NCBI RefSeq assembly: GCF_014196715.1
Contig: NZ_JACIEF010000002.1
Coordinates: 992,001-1,056,000, forward strand
Source of the DNA: Pedobacter zeae
GTDB taxonomy: Bacteria; Bacteroidota; Bacteroidia; Sphingobacteriales; Sphingobacteriaceae
Direction: 5' to 3'
Length of the DNA: 64,000 nt
The translations under genes and the position numbers were made by a program. Shown one piece after another: positions 16,891 through 26,686 of the stretch. The notes under the pieces are model-generated. The model did no database searches and was not told where the DNA came from. It saw only the letters and a program-made list of their open reading frames with translations. The stretch's first letter is position 1. Every line of letters begins with the position of its first letter.

Positions 16891-19251
16891 ATGTTTAGAT
16901 TAAACTTAAAAATCGCACTGCGCAACCTTTGGAAAAACAAGCTCTTTTCTCTGATTAATATTGGGGGATTGGCCATTGGCCTGGCCAGTTGTATGGTTTT
17001 GTTACTCTATGTTGCCTATGAGTACGGTTACGATAAACAATTTACCGATTACGACAAAACCTACCTGGTTTATAATAATCAGAAAACAGCAAAAGAAATT
17101 TTCAGTTTTCTTGCGGTACCTGGTTTAATGGAAAACGAAGTACGTACTAAAGTTCCGGGTGTTGCGAAAGTTGGGAGGTTATCTTATCCGGAATATAAAA
17201 TGCTCTCTTACCATCAGAATAATTTTAAGAAAAGTGCTGTGTTTGCCGATCCAGACTTTCTGAAAATATTCGATTACAAGGTTTTAAAAGGTAATCCTAA
17301 TACTTTTTTAAAAAATCCCGATGGCGTAATTTTAAACGAAACTCTGGCAAAAAATCTTTTTGGTAATGAAGATCCCTTAAATAAGATCGTAAAACTCGAA
17401 AACAACCTCAATTTAAAGGTAGAGGGTGTAATTGAAGACAGGCCTAAAAACAGTAGCCTAGAATTGGATTATATAATGTCGTGGAGGCTATATGAAACAT
17501 TAAACCCCTGGACAAAAACAAGTGGTTGGGGTTCTAATTACTGCATCTTATTTGTTCAGCTGCAAGACAATTCCTTTTTCGAACAAGCTAATAGTCAAAT
17601 GCATGGTATGATTAAGGCCAATGAAAAAGATTCGAATGGCGAACCTTTTTTACACCCATTATCAAAATGGCACTTATACGAAAAATTCGAAAATGGCAAA
17701 AACGTAGGGGGTAAGATAGATCAGTTAAAGATATTTTTTCTTTTAGCTTTCTGTATTCTGTTAATTGCCTGCGTTAATTTTATGAATCTTTCTACTGCGA
17801 AATCAGAAAAAAGGGCCCGCGAAGTGGGCGTTCGAAAAGCCATTGGTTCCTCAAGGCATAGCCTGGTAAGTCAGTTTATGTTCGAATCGATTTTACTTAC
17901 TTTGCTCAGTATGCTGGTTGCTTTTGTGTTAATAGAAGTAAGCTTACCTTATTTCAATAACCTGTTGAGGATCTCCTTAGAAATAGATTATGCTGATTGG
18001 AAATTCTGGACTGTATTTTTAGGATTAACATTATTAACCGGCATTATCGCAGGCAGCTACCCGGCTTTTTACCTTTCATCATTCGATCCGGTCAAAGTAT
18101 TAAAGGGATTTAAGCTTTCTGGGGGTTCATCGTTGTCCATTCGCAGGTATTTAGTCGTTTTTCAGTTTGTGTTTGCCGCATGTTTGATTGTTTGTACAGC
18201 TGTTATCTATCAGCAGTTGAATTTTATCAAGAATAAACCAATTGGTTATAATGTTGGTAACCTTATTCAGGTTCCTGCTGAAGGCGAGTTTGCCAATCCG
18301 GGTAAACGCAATATCCTTAAAGATGAACTTCTAAAATCCGGTGCCGTAACTGCCGTTACAGAATACAGCCAATCGTTAACCGCCGGTGGTAATAACACCT
18401 ATGGGGTAAGCTGGCCAGGTAAAGACGAGAATGAAAAAATATTGGTAAACTATAGATTTACGACCGTTGATTTGGCTAAAACGACAGGAATGGAAATTCT
18501 TGCTGGTCGCGATTTCTCTAAAGACAGGGTAGATACTGCAAATGTTTTAGTAAACGAGGCATTAGTTAACGTGATGGGCATGAAAAATCCTGTTGGCAAA
18601 GTGATCAGCTGGAATCAGCCTTTAACCATTGTTGGTGTAGTTAAAGATTATGTAATGGAATCGCCTTATCAGCGCCCGAAACCATTAATTATCGCACAAA
18701 ACATGCAGGCAGCAAGCACCATAATAATGAGGTTAAATGAGCATAACAATGTTAGCTCATCTGTGAATACCATAAATGAAATTGTAAAAAAACTAAATCC
18801 TGCTTTTCCGAATGAAATTAAATTTGTGAATGAAAATTTCGAATTTAAGTTCCAGAACGAAAAACTTTTAGGCACACTATCAAACTGGTTCGGTGGTTTT
18901 GCCATTTTTATCTCCTGCCTGGGTTTGCTCGGTTTAGCTTTATTTACGGCCGAGCAGCGAAAAAAAGAAATCAGTATTCGCAAGGTTTTGGGCGCCAGTA
19001 CTGCCAACATCCTTACCTTATTGAACAAAGATTTCATTAAACTGGTTGCTGTAGCGAATGTAATTGCATTCCCATTGGCCTACATTATCATTACCAAATG
19101 GCTTTCGGGATACGAATACCACATTGCTGTTACTGCCTTACCATTTATAGCTGCAATTAGTCTTTCGGTCATCATTGCCATACTTACGGTAAGTATTCAA
19201 TCAGCCAGGGTGGCGAAGGCAAATCCGGTAGATGCATTAAAATATGAATAA
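16891..19251 (+). CDS. FtsX/MacB-type ABC permease 2
   Basis: The 786 residues have the same two-half architecture as permease 1 and are its closest paralog in the window (shared LINIGGLAIGLASCMVLLLYV, KIDQLKIFFLLAFCILLIACVNFMNLSTAKSEKRAREVG and C-terminal SARVAKANPVDALKYE, cited here as blocks). Its first 50 coding bases are identical to those of permease 3, and the 20 bases before the ATG nearly so, which points to recent duplication or gene conversion. Transmembrane blocks lie at about 20-42, 285-400, 430-450 and 670-785. Confidence 0.88.
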   Translation: MFRLNLKIALRNLWKNKLFSLINIGGLAIGLASCMVLLLYVAYEYGYDKQFTDYDKTYLVYNNQKTAKEIFSFLAVPGLMENEVRTKVPGVAKVGRLSYPEYKMLSYHQNNFKKSAVFADPDFLKIFDYKVLKGNPNTFLKNPDGVILNETLAKNLFGNEDPLNKIVKLENNLNLKVEGVIEDRPKNSSLELDYIMSWRLYETLNPWTKTSGWGSNYCILFVQLQDNSFFEQANSQMHGMIKANEKDSNGEPFLHPLSKWHLYEKFENGKNVGGKIDQLKIFFLLAFCILLIACVNFMNLSTAKSEKRAREVGVRKAIGSSRHSLVSQFMFESILLTLLSMLVAFVLIEVSLPYFNNLLRISLEIDYADWKFWTVFLGLTLLTGIIAGSYPAFYLSSFDPVKVLKGFKLSGGSSLSIRRYLVVFQFVFAACLIVCTAVIYQQLNFIKNKPIGYNVGNLIQVPAEGEFANPGKRNILKDELLKSGAVTAVTEYSQSLTAGGNNTYGVSWPGKDENEKILVNYRFTTVDLAKTTGMEILAGRDFSKDRVDTANVLVNEALVNVMGMKNPVGKVISWNQPLTIVGVVKDYVMESPYQRPKPLIIAQNMQAASTIIMRLNEHNNVSSSVNTINEIVKKLNPAFPNEIKFVNENFEFKFQNEKLLGTLSNWFGGFAIFISCLGLLGLALFTAEQRKKEISIRKVLGASTANILTLLNKDFIKLVAVANVIAFPLAYIIITKWLSGYEYHIAVTALPFIAAISLSVIIAILTVSIQSARVAKANPVDALKYE

Positions 19252-19328
19252 TGGTGTAAGGGTTAAGGTAGAAGGCGTAAGGTTAATACGCCAAAACCCT
19301 AAACCCTATACCCTAAACCTTAAACCTA
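19252..19328. repeat. Heptamer hairpin array between permeases 2 and 3
   Basis: The left half carries GTAAGGGTTAAGG words, the centre a perfect GGCGTA/TACGCC stem around AGGTTAA, and the right half ACCCTAA, ACCCTAT and ACCTTAA units up to the ATG. The outer halves are mutually complementary. Confidence 0.8.
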
Positions 19329-21701
19329 ATGTTTAGATTAAACTTAAAAATCGCACTGCGCAACCTTTGGAAAAACAAAGTAAGCTCATTTATTAATGTA
19401 GTGGGCTTAGCCATCGGTTTGGCTGCCTGTTTAACTTTGCTGTTGTATGTTACGTACGAATGGAACTTTGATAAACAGGCCAAAAATTCGGCCGATGTTT
19501 ATACCGCAATGACCAATATTCCCGGCGATAACGGCAAAATTTCAGGAACATTTGAAGGATCAACTACGGCATTTGGCCCGGCAATTAGGCAGGGTTTGCC
19601 AGAGCTCAGGTATATGGCAAGAATGGATTACGGCGGCAAAAATTTAATTGCCAACGGACAGAATGCATTCAAACGCCAATCCAAATTCGCTGAACCCGAC
19701 ATTCTTAAAATGTACGATTATCATTTTATCCAGGGCAATGCCAATACTGCTTTAAATCATCCAAATTCGGTTATTGTAACCGAATCAACTGCTAAAGTAT
19801 TGTTCGGAAGCACCGATGTACTGAACAGGATTGTGCGTTTTAAAGACCAGATTGATCTTAATATTACAGGGGTGATTGAAGATCAGCCTGATAACAGCTC
19901 AAATAAATTTGATTATTTAATGCCATGGAGTTTATACGAATCGATTGACCGCGGCGCGAAAGATCTTAACTGGAGCAATTATAGTTTTATCACACTTGTG
20001 ATGTTAAAAAACGGTGTAGATTTAAACCTGGTTAACCAAAAAATAAATCAGATCGAAAAAAAGAATAACACCAATAACCAGCAATCGCAGGTATTGTTTC
20101 CATTGGCCAAATTACACTTATACGGTAAGTTTGAAGATGGTAAAAGTGTTGGCGGTGCAATAGAACAGATTTACCTGTTTGTTGGACTGGCTTTCGGAAT
20201 CCTGTTGATTGCCTGCATCAATTTTATGAATATGGCAACTGCCAAATCAGAAAAACGTGCAAAAGAAGTAGGGATAAAGAAAACCATTGGTGCTAACCGT
20301 AGCTCGCTAATTGTTCAGTTCTTAACCGAATCGATGGTGCTCACTTTTATTGCGGTGATTTTTGCCATTGCCCTTCTCGAAATCTTTTTGCCAGCTTTTA
20401 ACAACCTGTTGAACATTAAACTGGACATCTCGTATTTCAATGGCAGCAGCTGGATGGGTATTTTAGGGATCGTACTGGCAACAGGTTTAATTGCCGGCAG
20501 TTATCCGGCCTTTTACCTTTCGTCTTTTAATCCTATTCAAACATTAAAGAAGAAGATTAAATCAAAAGGTCTCTTTTCGGTCAGTTTAAGACAGGTTTTG
20601 GTAGTGGGACAGTTCTGTTTTGCCATCATCCTGATTATTTCCACATTGGTGATTTATAAACAGATTCAGTATATTAAAAACAGGCCGGTAGGATTTGATG
20701 TAAATGCGCTCGTAGAAATGCCACAGGATGGCGAGCTCAAAACCAAATATGAACTGTTGCGCACGCAATTGCTGAAATCCGGAGCGGTTAGTTCAATGTT
20801 CCAATCGTCGGTAAGTTTATCACATCACGGCCGTAATTTTGCAGGTATCGAATGGGAGGGAATGTTGAAGGCCACCAACAACCAATTGTTCAACCAGGTA
20901 ATCACCACTTACGATTTTATCAAAACCAATGGCATCAAATTAACCAGCGGCAGGGATTTTTCAGAAAAATTCGCATCCGATACCAGCGCTGTGATGGTAA
21001 GTGCTTCAGCTGTTAAGGTTTTTGGATATAAAAATCCGGTAGGCAGAACCGTTACCATTTTTGGAGATAAATTCCATATCATAGGTGTTTTCGACGATTA
21101 TGTTTGGGATTCTCCTTACAAATCGAATAACCCGATGGTGGTGTTTTTTGATCAGAAACAAACGGGGAATATTACCATGCGTTTAAACGAAAATAACAGT
21201 ATTCAGCGTAATATAGAAACCATCAGCAGGATAACCAGAGCTTTAAACCCGGCTTATCCCCTCGAGATTAATTTCCTGAACAACATATATGCCGAAAAGT
21301 ACAATGCCGAAAAAACGCTGGGTATCCTATCTAATCTTTTTGGTGGTCTGGCCATTTTTGTTTCCTGTTTGGGGCTTTTTGGCCTGGTGGCTTACAATGC
21401 AGAGCAAAGAACAAAAGAGTTTGGAGTACGTAAGGTACTGGGCGCTTCGTTATTCAACCTGATGCAGTTGTTATCTTTCTCTTTTGTTAAGATGATTTTG
21501 GTATCGATCGTGATTGCAATTCCGTTAAGCTACTTTTTGATGAACAAATGGCTGATGAAATTTGAATTCCATACCAATATATCGTGGTGGATTATGCCAC
21601 TAGCCGGACTGGGAACATTATTGATTGCATTGATTACTGTTAGTTTTCAGGCTTATAAAACCGCTCATGCAAATCCTGTTAATGCACTTAAATACGAATA
21701 A
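19329..21701 (+). CDS. FtsX/MacB-type ABC permease 3
   Basis: The 790 residues share the N-terminal LRNLWKNK and the final NPVNALKYE but are more diverged than permeases 1 and 2. The second FtsX core reads LFGLVAYNAEQRTKEFGVRK and uses different helices at the C-terminus (FEFHTNISWW, then LAGLGTLLIALITV). It has a basic insert (KKKIKSKG) before the middle helix. It may pair with another paralog or carry a different substrate; neither is shown. Transmembrane layout as in permease 1. Confidence 0.87.
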   Translation: MFRLNLKIALRNLWKNKVSSFINVVGLAIGLAACLTLLLYVTYEWNFDKQAKNSADVYTAMTNIPGDNGKISGTFEGSTTAFGPAIRQGLPELRYMARMDYGGKNLIANGQNAFKRQSKFAEPDILKMYDYHFIQGNANTALNHPNSVIVTESTAKVLFGSTDVLNRIVRFKDQIDLNITGVIEDQPDNSSNKFDYLMPWSLYESIDRGAKDLNWSNYSFITLVMLKNGVDLNLVNQKINQIEKKNNTNNQQSQVLFPLAKLHLYGKFEDGKSVGGAIEQIYLFVGLAFGILLIACINFMNMATAKSEKRAKEVGIKKTIGANRSSLIVQFLTESMVLTFIAVIFAIALLEIFLPAFNNLLNIKLDISYFNGSSWMGILGIVLATGLIAGSYPAFYLSSFNPIQTLKKKIKSKGLFSVSLRQVLVVGQFCFAIILIISTLVIYKQIQYIKNRPVGFDVNALVEMPQDGELKTKYELLRTQLLKSGAVSSMFQSSVSLSHHGRNFAGIEWEGMLKATNNQLFNQVITTYDFIKTNGIKLTSGRDFSEKFASDTSAVMVSASAVKVFGYKNPVGRTVTIFGDKFHIIGVFDDYVWDSPYKSNNPMVVFFDQKQTGNITMRLNENNSIQRNIETISRITRALNPAYPLEINFLNNIYAEKYNAEKTLGILSNLFGGLAIFVSCLGLFGLVAYNAEQRTKEFGVRKVLGASLFNLMQLLSFSFVKMILVSIVIAIPLSYFLMNKWLMKFEFHTNISWWIMPLAGLGTLLIALITVSFQAYKTAHANPVNALKYE

Positions 21702-21784
21702 GGTGAAAGGTTAGAAGGTTGAGGGCGTAAGGTTAAGGCGCCCGAACCTTAAACCCTATACCTTAAACCCTAAACCTACACCTT
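21702..21784. repeat. Heptamer hairpin array between permeases 3 and 4
   Basis: AAGGTGAAAGGTT at the left end faces AACCTACACCTT at the right end. GGGCG and CGCCC form the central stem, where the neighbouring spacers have GGCGTA/TACGCC, so the pairing is kept although the bases changed. Units ACCTTAA and ACCCTAA run in register up to the ATG. Confidence 0.82.
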
Positions 21785-24166
21785 ATGTTCAGATTAAACC
21801 TAAAAATAGCTTTACGTAACCTTTGGAAAAACAAGGGCTTTACTTTAATTAATGTTGGTGGCCTGGCAATCGGCATGGCCTGTTGTTTAATGTTGCTACT
21901 GTATGTATATTACGAATGGAGCTTTGATAAGCACTATAAAAATGCCGATAAGGTATATTTTGCGGCGTTGAATCTGAAATTTAACGGCAAACTGGCTACC
22001 ACAATGGCGGTGCCCAATAAACTGGCCAAGGCCGGAGTTTCAGCATTACCAGGTATTAAAAGTGCTGCACGGATATCGATGAATAACGGCCAGAAACTCT
22101 ATAGTCATAACCAGCACAATTTTAAATTATCGGGAATGAACGTTGATCCCGATTTCCTGAAAATCCTTGATCATAAATTTATTTATGGTAATCCGAACAC
22201 CGCATTAAGCGAACCGAATGATGTGCTGATCAGCCAATCAACAGCTAAAAAACTGTTTGGTGATGAAAATCCGGTTGGGCAACTTATTAAGTACGATAAC
22301 CGGGTTAATTTAAAAGTGAGTGCTGTTATCGAAGACCTGCCTAAAAATCAGACGATGCAGTACGATCTGCTTCAGCCCTGGGCTTTTTTGGAGCAGGAAA
22401 ATCCTTCTGAAAAAGAATATGGTTGGGGTACCATTACCTGTTTAACCTTATTTCAGCTAAAAGATAATGCCTCATTGGAAGCTACAAATGCAGCTTTAAA
22501 ACACTTTATTGTAAATAAAGAACCCGATTTAAAACAAATGACTTACGAGCCTTTTCTTTTCCCATTGAGCAAATTCCATTTATACGATGATTTCGATAAC
22601 GGCAAAGCAGTTGGAGGGAAAATAGATCAGCTAAGGTTGTTTGTATTTCTGGCTGTTTGCGTTTTGTTTATTGCCTGCATCAATTACATGAACCTTTCTA
22701 CAGCGAAATCAGAAAAACGTGCAAGGGAAGTCGGTGTACGTAAGGCCTTAGGGTCTACCCGTAACACCATCATGGGGCAGTTTATGGTCGAATCGTTGCT
22801 ATTGTCGTTTTTGGCCATGATCATTGCTTTTACATTGCTTGAAGTTACCTTACCGTATTTAAACAACCTGCTCGATATTTCGATTAATATCAATTATAAT
22901 TCGATTGCATTTTGGGCCGTACTGCTATTTATGGTGTTGTTTACCGGGTTGCTTGCAGGCAGCTATCCTGCATTTTACCTGTCGTCGTTTATCCCTGTAA
23001 AAGTATTGAAAGGCTTTAAGGGGGGCACAGGTTCGTTATCTATCCGGAAAACTTTAGTAGTGGTACAGTTTAGCCTTTCCATCTGCATGATTATTTCTGC
23101 AATTGTAATTTATAGCCAGATCCAGTACCTTAAAAATAAACCGCTGGGTTTTGACGAAACTGCATTGGCACAGATAGACCTGGAAGGCGAGTGGACAAAG
23201 CCGGAAAAATTGCAGACTTTTAAAAACGAACTCGAAAGAGCCGGAGCAACAATAGCGGCAACCGAATATGCCAGTTCGTTTACCAGCGGTGGCTCTATTA
23301 CCGGCGATTTCGAATGGCCGGGTAAACCCAAAAATGATGTATCTATCCTCAATTACCGAAGTACAGGGTTTAATTTTGCCAAAACTACAGGCGTAAAAAT
23401 TATCGAGGGAAGGGATTTTGATCCTAAATTTCCGGCTGATACCGCAACATCACTTTTGCTCAACCAAAGCGCCGTCAAAACCATGGGGTTAAAAAATCCT
23501 GTCGGTACGATTATCCACTGGGGCGATAACCCACCACTTAAAGTTGTAGGTGTGGTGCAGGATTATTCTAATGAATCGCTTGCTTCAAAAATACAGCCAA
23601 CTGTTTACTATTACAATGTTAAAACCAGCAAGGTATTATTGCTTAAGCTTAATCCTAAACAAGCACTTTCTGCTTCGGTCGATAAGATCAAAGCAATCAG
23701 TCAGAATTTAAACCCTGCTTATCCGGTTGAAGTAAAAATGGTGAGCCAGGGTATGGCAGAGAAACTTCGTAGCGAACGACTCCTCAGTGCGCTTTCGAAC
23801 ATTTTTGGCGGCTTTGCGATTTTTATCTCCTGCCTTGGTTTGTTGGGGCTGGCTTTATATACTGCGGAGCAGCGGAGTAAAGAGATCAGCATCCGGAAGG
23901 TGCTGGGCGCCAATCTTTCAGATATCCTGATCTTATTGAACAAAGACTTTATGAAGCTGGTAGTTATCTCCAACATCATTGCTATTCCGGTAGCTTACAT
24001 TGCACTTGCCAAATGGCTCGAGAAATACGATTATAAAATTACAGTTAATCAATGGCCTTTTTTATTGGCCTTGTTAACATCGGTAGTAATTGCCCTGTTA
24101 ACGGTTAGTCTGCAAACGTTTAAAGTAGCTAAAGCCAATGCTGTTGATGCACTTAAATACGAATAA
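21785..24166 (+). CDS. FtsX/MacB-type ABC permease 4
   Basis: The 793 residues have the same two-half FtsX/MacB_PCD plan (INVGGLAIGMACCLMLLLYVYYEW near the start, cited as a block; CINYMNLSTAKSEKRAREVG; GLALYTAEQRSKEISIRK; ending NAVDALKYE). It groups with permeases 1 and 2 by its C-terminal half. No ATPase domain is present. Periplasmic segments are the least conserved parts between paralogs, as expected if they recognise different partners or substrates. Confidence 0.87.
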   Translation: MFRLNLKIALRNLWKNKGFTLINVGGLAIGMACCLMLLLYVYYEWSFDKHYKNADKVYFAALNLKFNGKLATTMAVPNKLAKAGVSALPGIKSAARISMNNGQKLYSHNQHNFKLSGMNVDPDFLKILDHKFIYGNPNTALSEPNDVLISQSTAKKLFGDENPVGQLIKYDNRVNLKVSAVIEDLPKNQTMQYDLLQPWAFLEQENPSEKEYGWGTITCLTLFQLKDNASLEATNAALKHFIVNKEPDLKQMTYEPFLFPLSKFHLYDDFDNGKAVGGKIDQLRLFVFLAVCVLFIACINYMNLSTAKSEKRAREVGVRKALGSTRNTIMGQFMVESLLLSFLAMIIAFTLLEVTLPYLNNLLDISININYNSIAFWAVLLFMVLFTGLLAGSYPAFYLSSFIPVKVLKGFKGGTGSLSIRKTLVVVQFSLSICMIISAIVIYSQIQYLKNKPLGFDETALAQIDLEGEWTKPEKLQTFKNELERAGATIAATEYASSFTSGGSITGDFEWPGKPKNDVSILNYRSTGFNFAKTTGVKIIEGRDFDPKFPADTATSLLLNQSAVKTMGLKNPVGTIIHWGDNPPLKVVGVVQDYSNESLASKIQPTVYYYNVKTSKVLLLKLNPKQALSASVDKIKAISQNLNPAYPVEVKMVSQGMAEKLRSERLLSALSNIFGGFAIFISCLGLLGLALYTAEQRSKEISIRKVLGANLSDILILLNKDFMKLVVISNIIAIPVAYIALAKWLEKYDYKITVNQWPFLLALLTSVVIALLTVSLQTFKVAKANAVDALKYE

Positions 24167-24241
24167 GACAAGCGCTATGCGTTTGGCGATTAGCGTTTAT
24201 TTCGCCAATCGCTAAACGCTTTACACTAAATCCTAAGCCTT
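24167..24241. repeat. GCGTTTGGCG-type hairpin between permeases 4 and 5
   Basis: GCGTTTGGCGATTAGCG is followed by CGCCAATCGCTAAACGC, which is complementary at 15 of 17 positions. The word family has changed from ACCCTAA to GTTTGGC/GCTAAAC, but the inverted arrangement is retained. Confidence 0.8.
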
Positions 24242-26617
24242 ATGTTCAGCTTAAACTTGAAAATCGCACTCCGTAACCTCTGGCGGAACAAGGTAATCAC
24301 CGCAATAAATATTGGTGGTTTAGCCATTGCACTGGCCGCGTTCATTATCGTTACCATGTATTTTACTTTCGAAACAGGTTTCGACAGGGCAAATCCTAAT
24401 TACAACGAAATTTACATCATCGGGAGGAATTTACCTGATTTTAAAACCAATTATACCTCTCCGCCATTAGGTAAAACGATTAAAGCTGAGGTGCCAGAAG
24501 TGGTTTCGGTTGGAACCATGAAAGTGAGCTTTTTTGAGATACCTGTTACGAGTAAAAATGCGGTTGTTTTTTTAAGCAAATGCCTGTACCTGGATTATGA
24601 AGCCGCAAAAATGTTCAATATTAAACCCAGTAATGGTTTGGTTAAACCGGAAAGTACCACCCAAAACCTGTTTTACCTGAGCAATGAAAATTATAAAACC
24701 CTTTTCCCCAACAATAAAAATGGGGTGCCCGAATTAGTTGGTCTTGGCAGCAGATCTTCGGGCATGACCGCTAAATTGAGTGGAAGCGTTTACGCTGATC
24801 CACACTCCAACATTGCTTTCGATGCCATTTCAGTAGTAAAAGAGGTAGGTTTGGGTGAAGGGTATGGATATAACAACTATAATACTTACATACAGGTAAA
24901 ACCGGGAACCGATATCGAGGCCCTTGAGGCAAAAGTGAATGCTATTTATAAAAGGGAAATGATAAAAGCCGATGAGGATCCTAATCATGAGACTTTTAAG
25001 GCTACCTCAGCATTTCTCGATCCCCTGAAAAATCAACACTTAAAACCAAAAGCCGGTACGGGCATCGGCTACAAAATACTGATGGCTTTATCGGTATTAG
25101 GTATTTTGATCCTGGTGATTGCCTGTATCAATTTCACGAACCTCAGCATTGCGCAGGCTGCCAAGAGAGCCAAAGAAGTTGGTGTTAAAAAAGTAATGGG
25201 TGCCTATCGTTTTCAGCTTTCGTTGCAGTTTTTAACAGAAATACTTATCCAATGTTTGGTGTCTACTGTTTTGGGACTGATTATCGCTGAAATTATTTTG
25301 CCAAGGTTTAATAACCTGTTTGGGGTAAATCTTTCCATTTGGACCGCCAATAGCGCCCTGTTATGGCAACTGCCTTTAATTTTGATTTTCATTACCCTTA
25401 TTGCAGGTGTGTATCCGGCTATGGTTTTATCCGGATTTAAACCGGCCCTGGTGTTAAAAGGTAATTTCCAAAAGAGCAAACAAAGTTTTTGGCTACAAAA
25501 TGGTTTACTGGTGTTTCAATTCAGTATTGCGGTTATTTTTATTACAGGTTTGTTGATCATCAACTCACAGTTAACATATATGCGTACTCAGGATGTTGGT
25601 TTTAAGCCAGCGCAGGTAGTGTACATTAAAAATCTTGCTTATTTCGCTTCGCCCGGCAAATTTGATCCGATACGGGACAGGATATCTAAAATTCCCGGTG
25701 TAAAATCAGTTACGGTAGCCAACACCATTCCCGATGGTTCTGACGGAGGTAAAAACAGTTACACCGTTGATGGCAAAGAACAAAGTTTGACTTTTACCGG
25801 TGTAGACTTTGATTATTTCGAAACGCTTGACATCAAAATTAAAGAGGGAAGGACTTTTTCGAGGGAGTTTAAAACCGATACCGTAAATTCTGCCATACTA
25901 AATGAAGCTGCCGTAGCCAAGTATGGTTTAACCCATCCGATAGGTAAATCTATCAAAGGCTGTCAGAATAAAACGTATAAAATTGTAGGGATAATAAAAG
26001 ATTTTAAAACCCTTGGTTTCGAAAAACCTGTAGAGCCGACCATTTATTCGATAAACGACCCTTGCGGAAACCCTAAAACAGAAATTATGCTCAAGATAGA
26101 AGGAAGCAGAATGTCGGAAGTATTGAATACGCTTAAATCGCAGTGGCCTGAAATCAACAGATTGGATGGCGATAATTTCCGCTACCAGTTTTTAGACGAG
26201 ATGTACGGACGTTTGTTTAAAAAACAGGAACAACTACAGTCAGTATTTTTTGCGGCGGCAATGCTCACCGTTTTTATTGCGATGCTCGGTCTGTTTGCCT
26301 TTGCGAAGTACATTACAAACAGCAAAATCAAGGAAATTGCTGTAAGGAAAATCCTGGGTGCAAGTAACCTGCAGATTTTCAAACTGATCAACCGTACATT
26401 TTTGGTTATGGTGGTAATGGCCAACATCATTTCGTTTCCACTCGCCTATATTTTAACCAAAAAATGGCTCGAAACCTTTGCCTACCGGATAGATTTGCCT
26501 CTTTTACCATTTGCAATGAGTGCAGGTTTAACCATTTTGTTAACCATTATTACGGTAAGCCTTCAGGCAAATAGTGCTGTAAAAGCAAATCCTGTTGGTG
26601 CTTTGAAATACGAATAA
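24242..26617 (+). CDS. FtsX/MacB-type ABC permease 5
   Basis: The 791 residues begin LNLKIALRNLWRNK and end NPVGALKYE. The first half is the most diverged seen here (helix 1 ALAAFIIVTMYFTF; periplasmic domain with repeated Lys/Pro segments). The FtsX core uses CINFTNLSIAQAAKRAKEVGVKKVMG, a form shared with permease 6. This suggests permeases 5 and 6 are a sub-pair, distinct from 1-4. Membrane topology as for permease 1. Substrate unknown. Confidence 0.87.
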   Translation: MFSLNLKIALRNLWRNKVITAINIGGLAIALAAFIIVTMYFTFETGFDRANPNYNEIYIIGRNLPDFKTNYTSPPLGKTIKAEVPEVVSVGTMKVSFFEIPVTSKNAVVFLSKCLYLDYEAAKMFNIKPSNGLVKPESTTQNLFYLSNENYKTLFPNNKNGVPELVGLGSRSSGMTAKLSGSVYADPHSNIAFDAISVVKEVGLGEGYGYNNYNTYIQVKPGTDIEALEAKVNAIYKREMIKADEDPNHETFKATSAFLDPLKNQHLKPKAGTGIGYKILMALSVLGILILVIACINFTNLSIAQAAKRAKEVGVKKVMGAYRFQLSLQFLTEILIQCLVSTVLGLIIAEIILPRFNNLFGVNLSIWTANSALLWQLPLILIFITLIAGVYPAMVLSGFKPALVLKGNFQKSKQSFWLQNGLLVFQFSIAVIFITGLLIINSQLTYMRTQDVGFKPAQVVYIKNLAYFASPGKFDPIRDRISKIPGVKSVTVANTIPDGSDGGKNSYTVDGKEQSLTFTGVDFDYFETLDIKIKEGRTFSREFKTDTVNSAILNEAAVAKYGLTHPIGKSIKGCQNKTYKIVGIIKDFKTLGFEKPVEPTIYSINDPCGNPKTEIMLKIEGSRMSEVLNTLKSQWPEINRLDGDNFRYQFLDEMYGRLFKKQEQLQSVFFAAAMLTVFIAMLGLFAFAKYITNSKIKEIAVRKILGASNLQIFKLINRTFLVMVVMANIISFPLAYILTKKWLETFAYRIDLPLLPFAMSAGLTILLTIITVSLQANSAVKANPVGALKYE

Positions 26618-26686
26618 CAACCTGCGATGGTGCCTGGCGTAATGCTTACGCTAAGCGCCAAACGCTTCACGCTAAACCTAATTAAC
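26618..26686. repeat. GGCGTAA/GCGCCAAACGC hairpin between permeases 5 and 6
   Basis: Words of the GTTTGGC/GCTAAGC family in inverted arrangement (GGCGTAATGC, TTACGC, GCTAAGCGCC, ACGCTAAACC) running to the ATG at 26687. Confidence 0.7.
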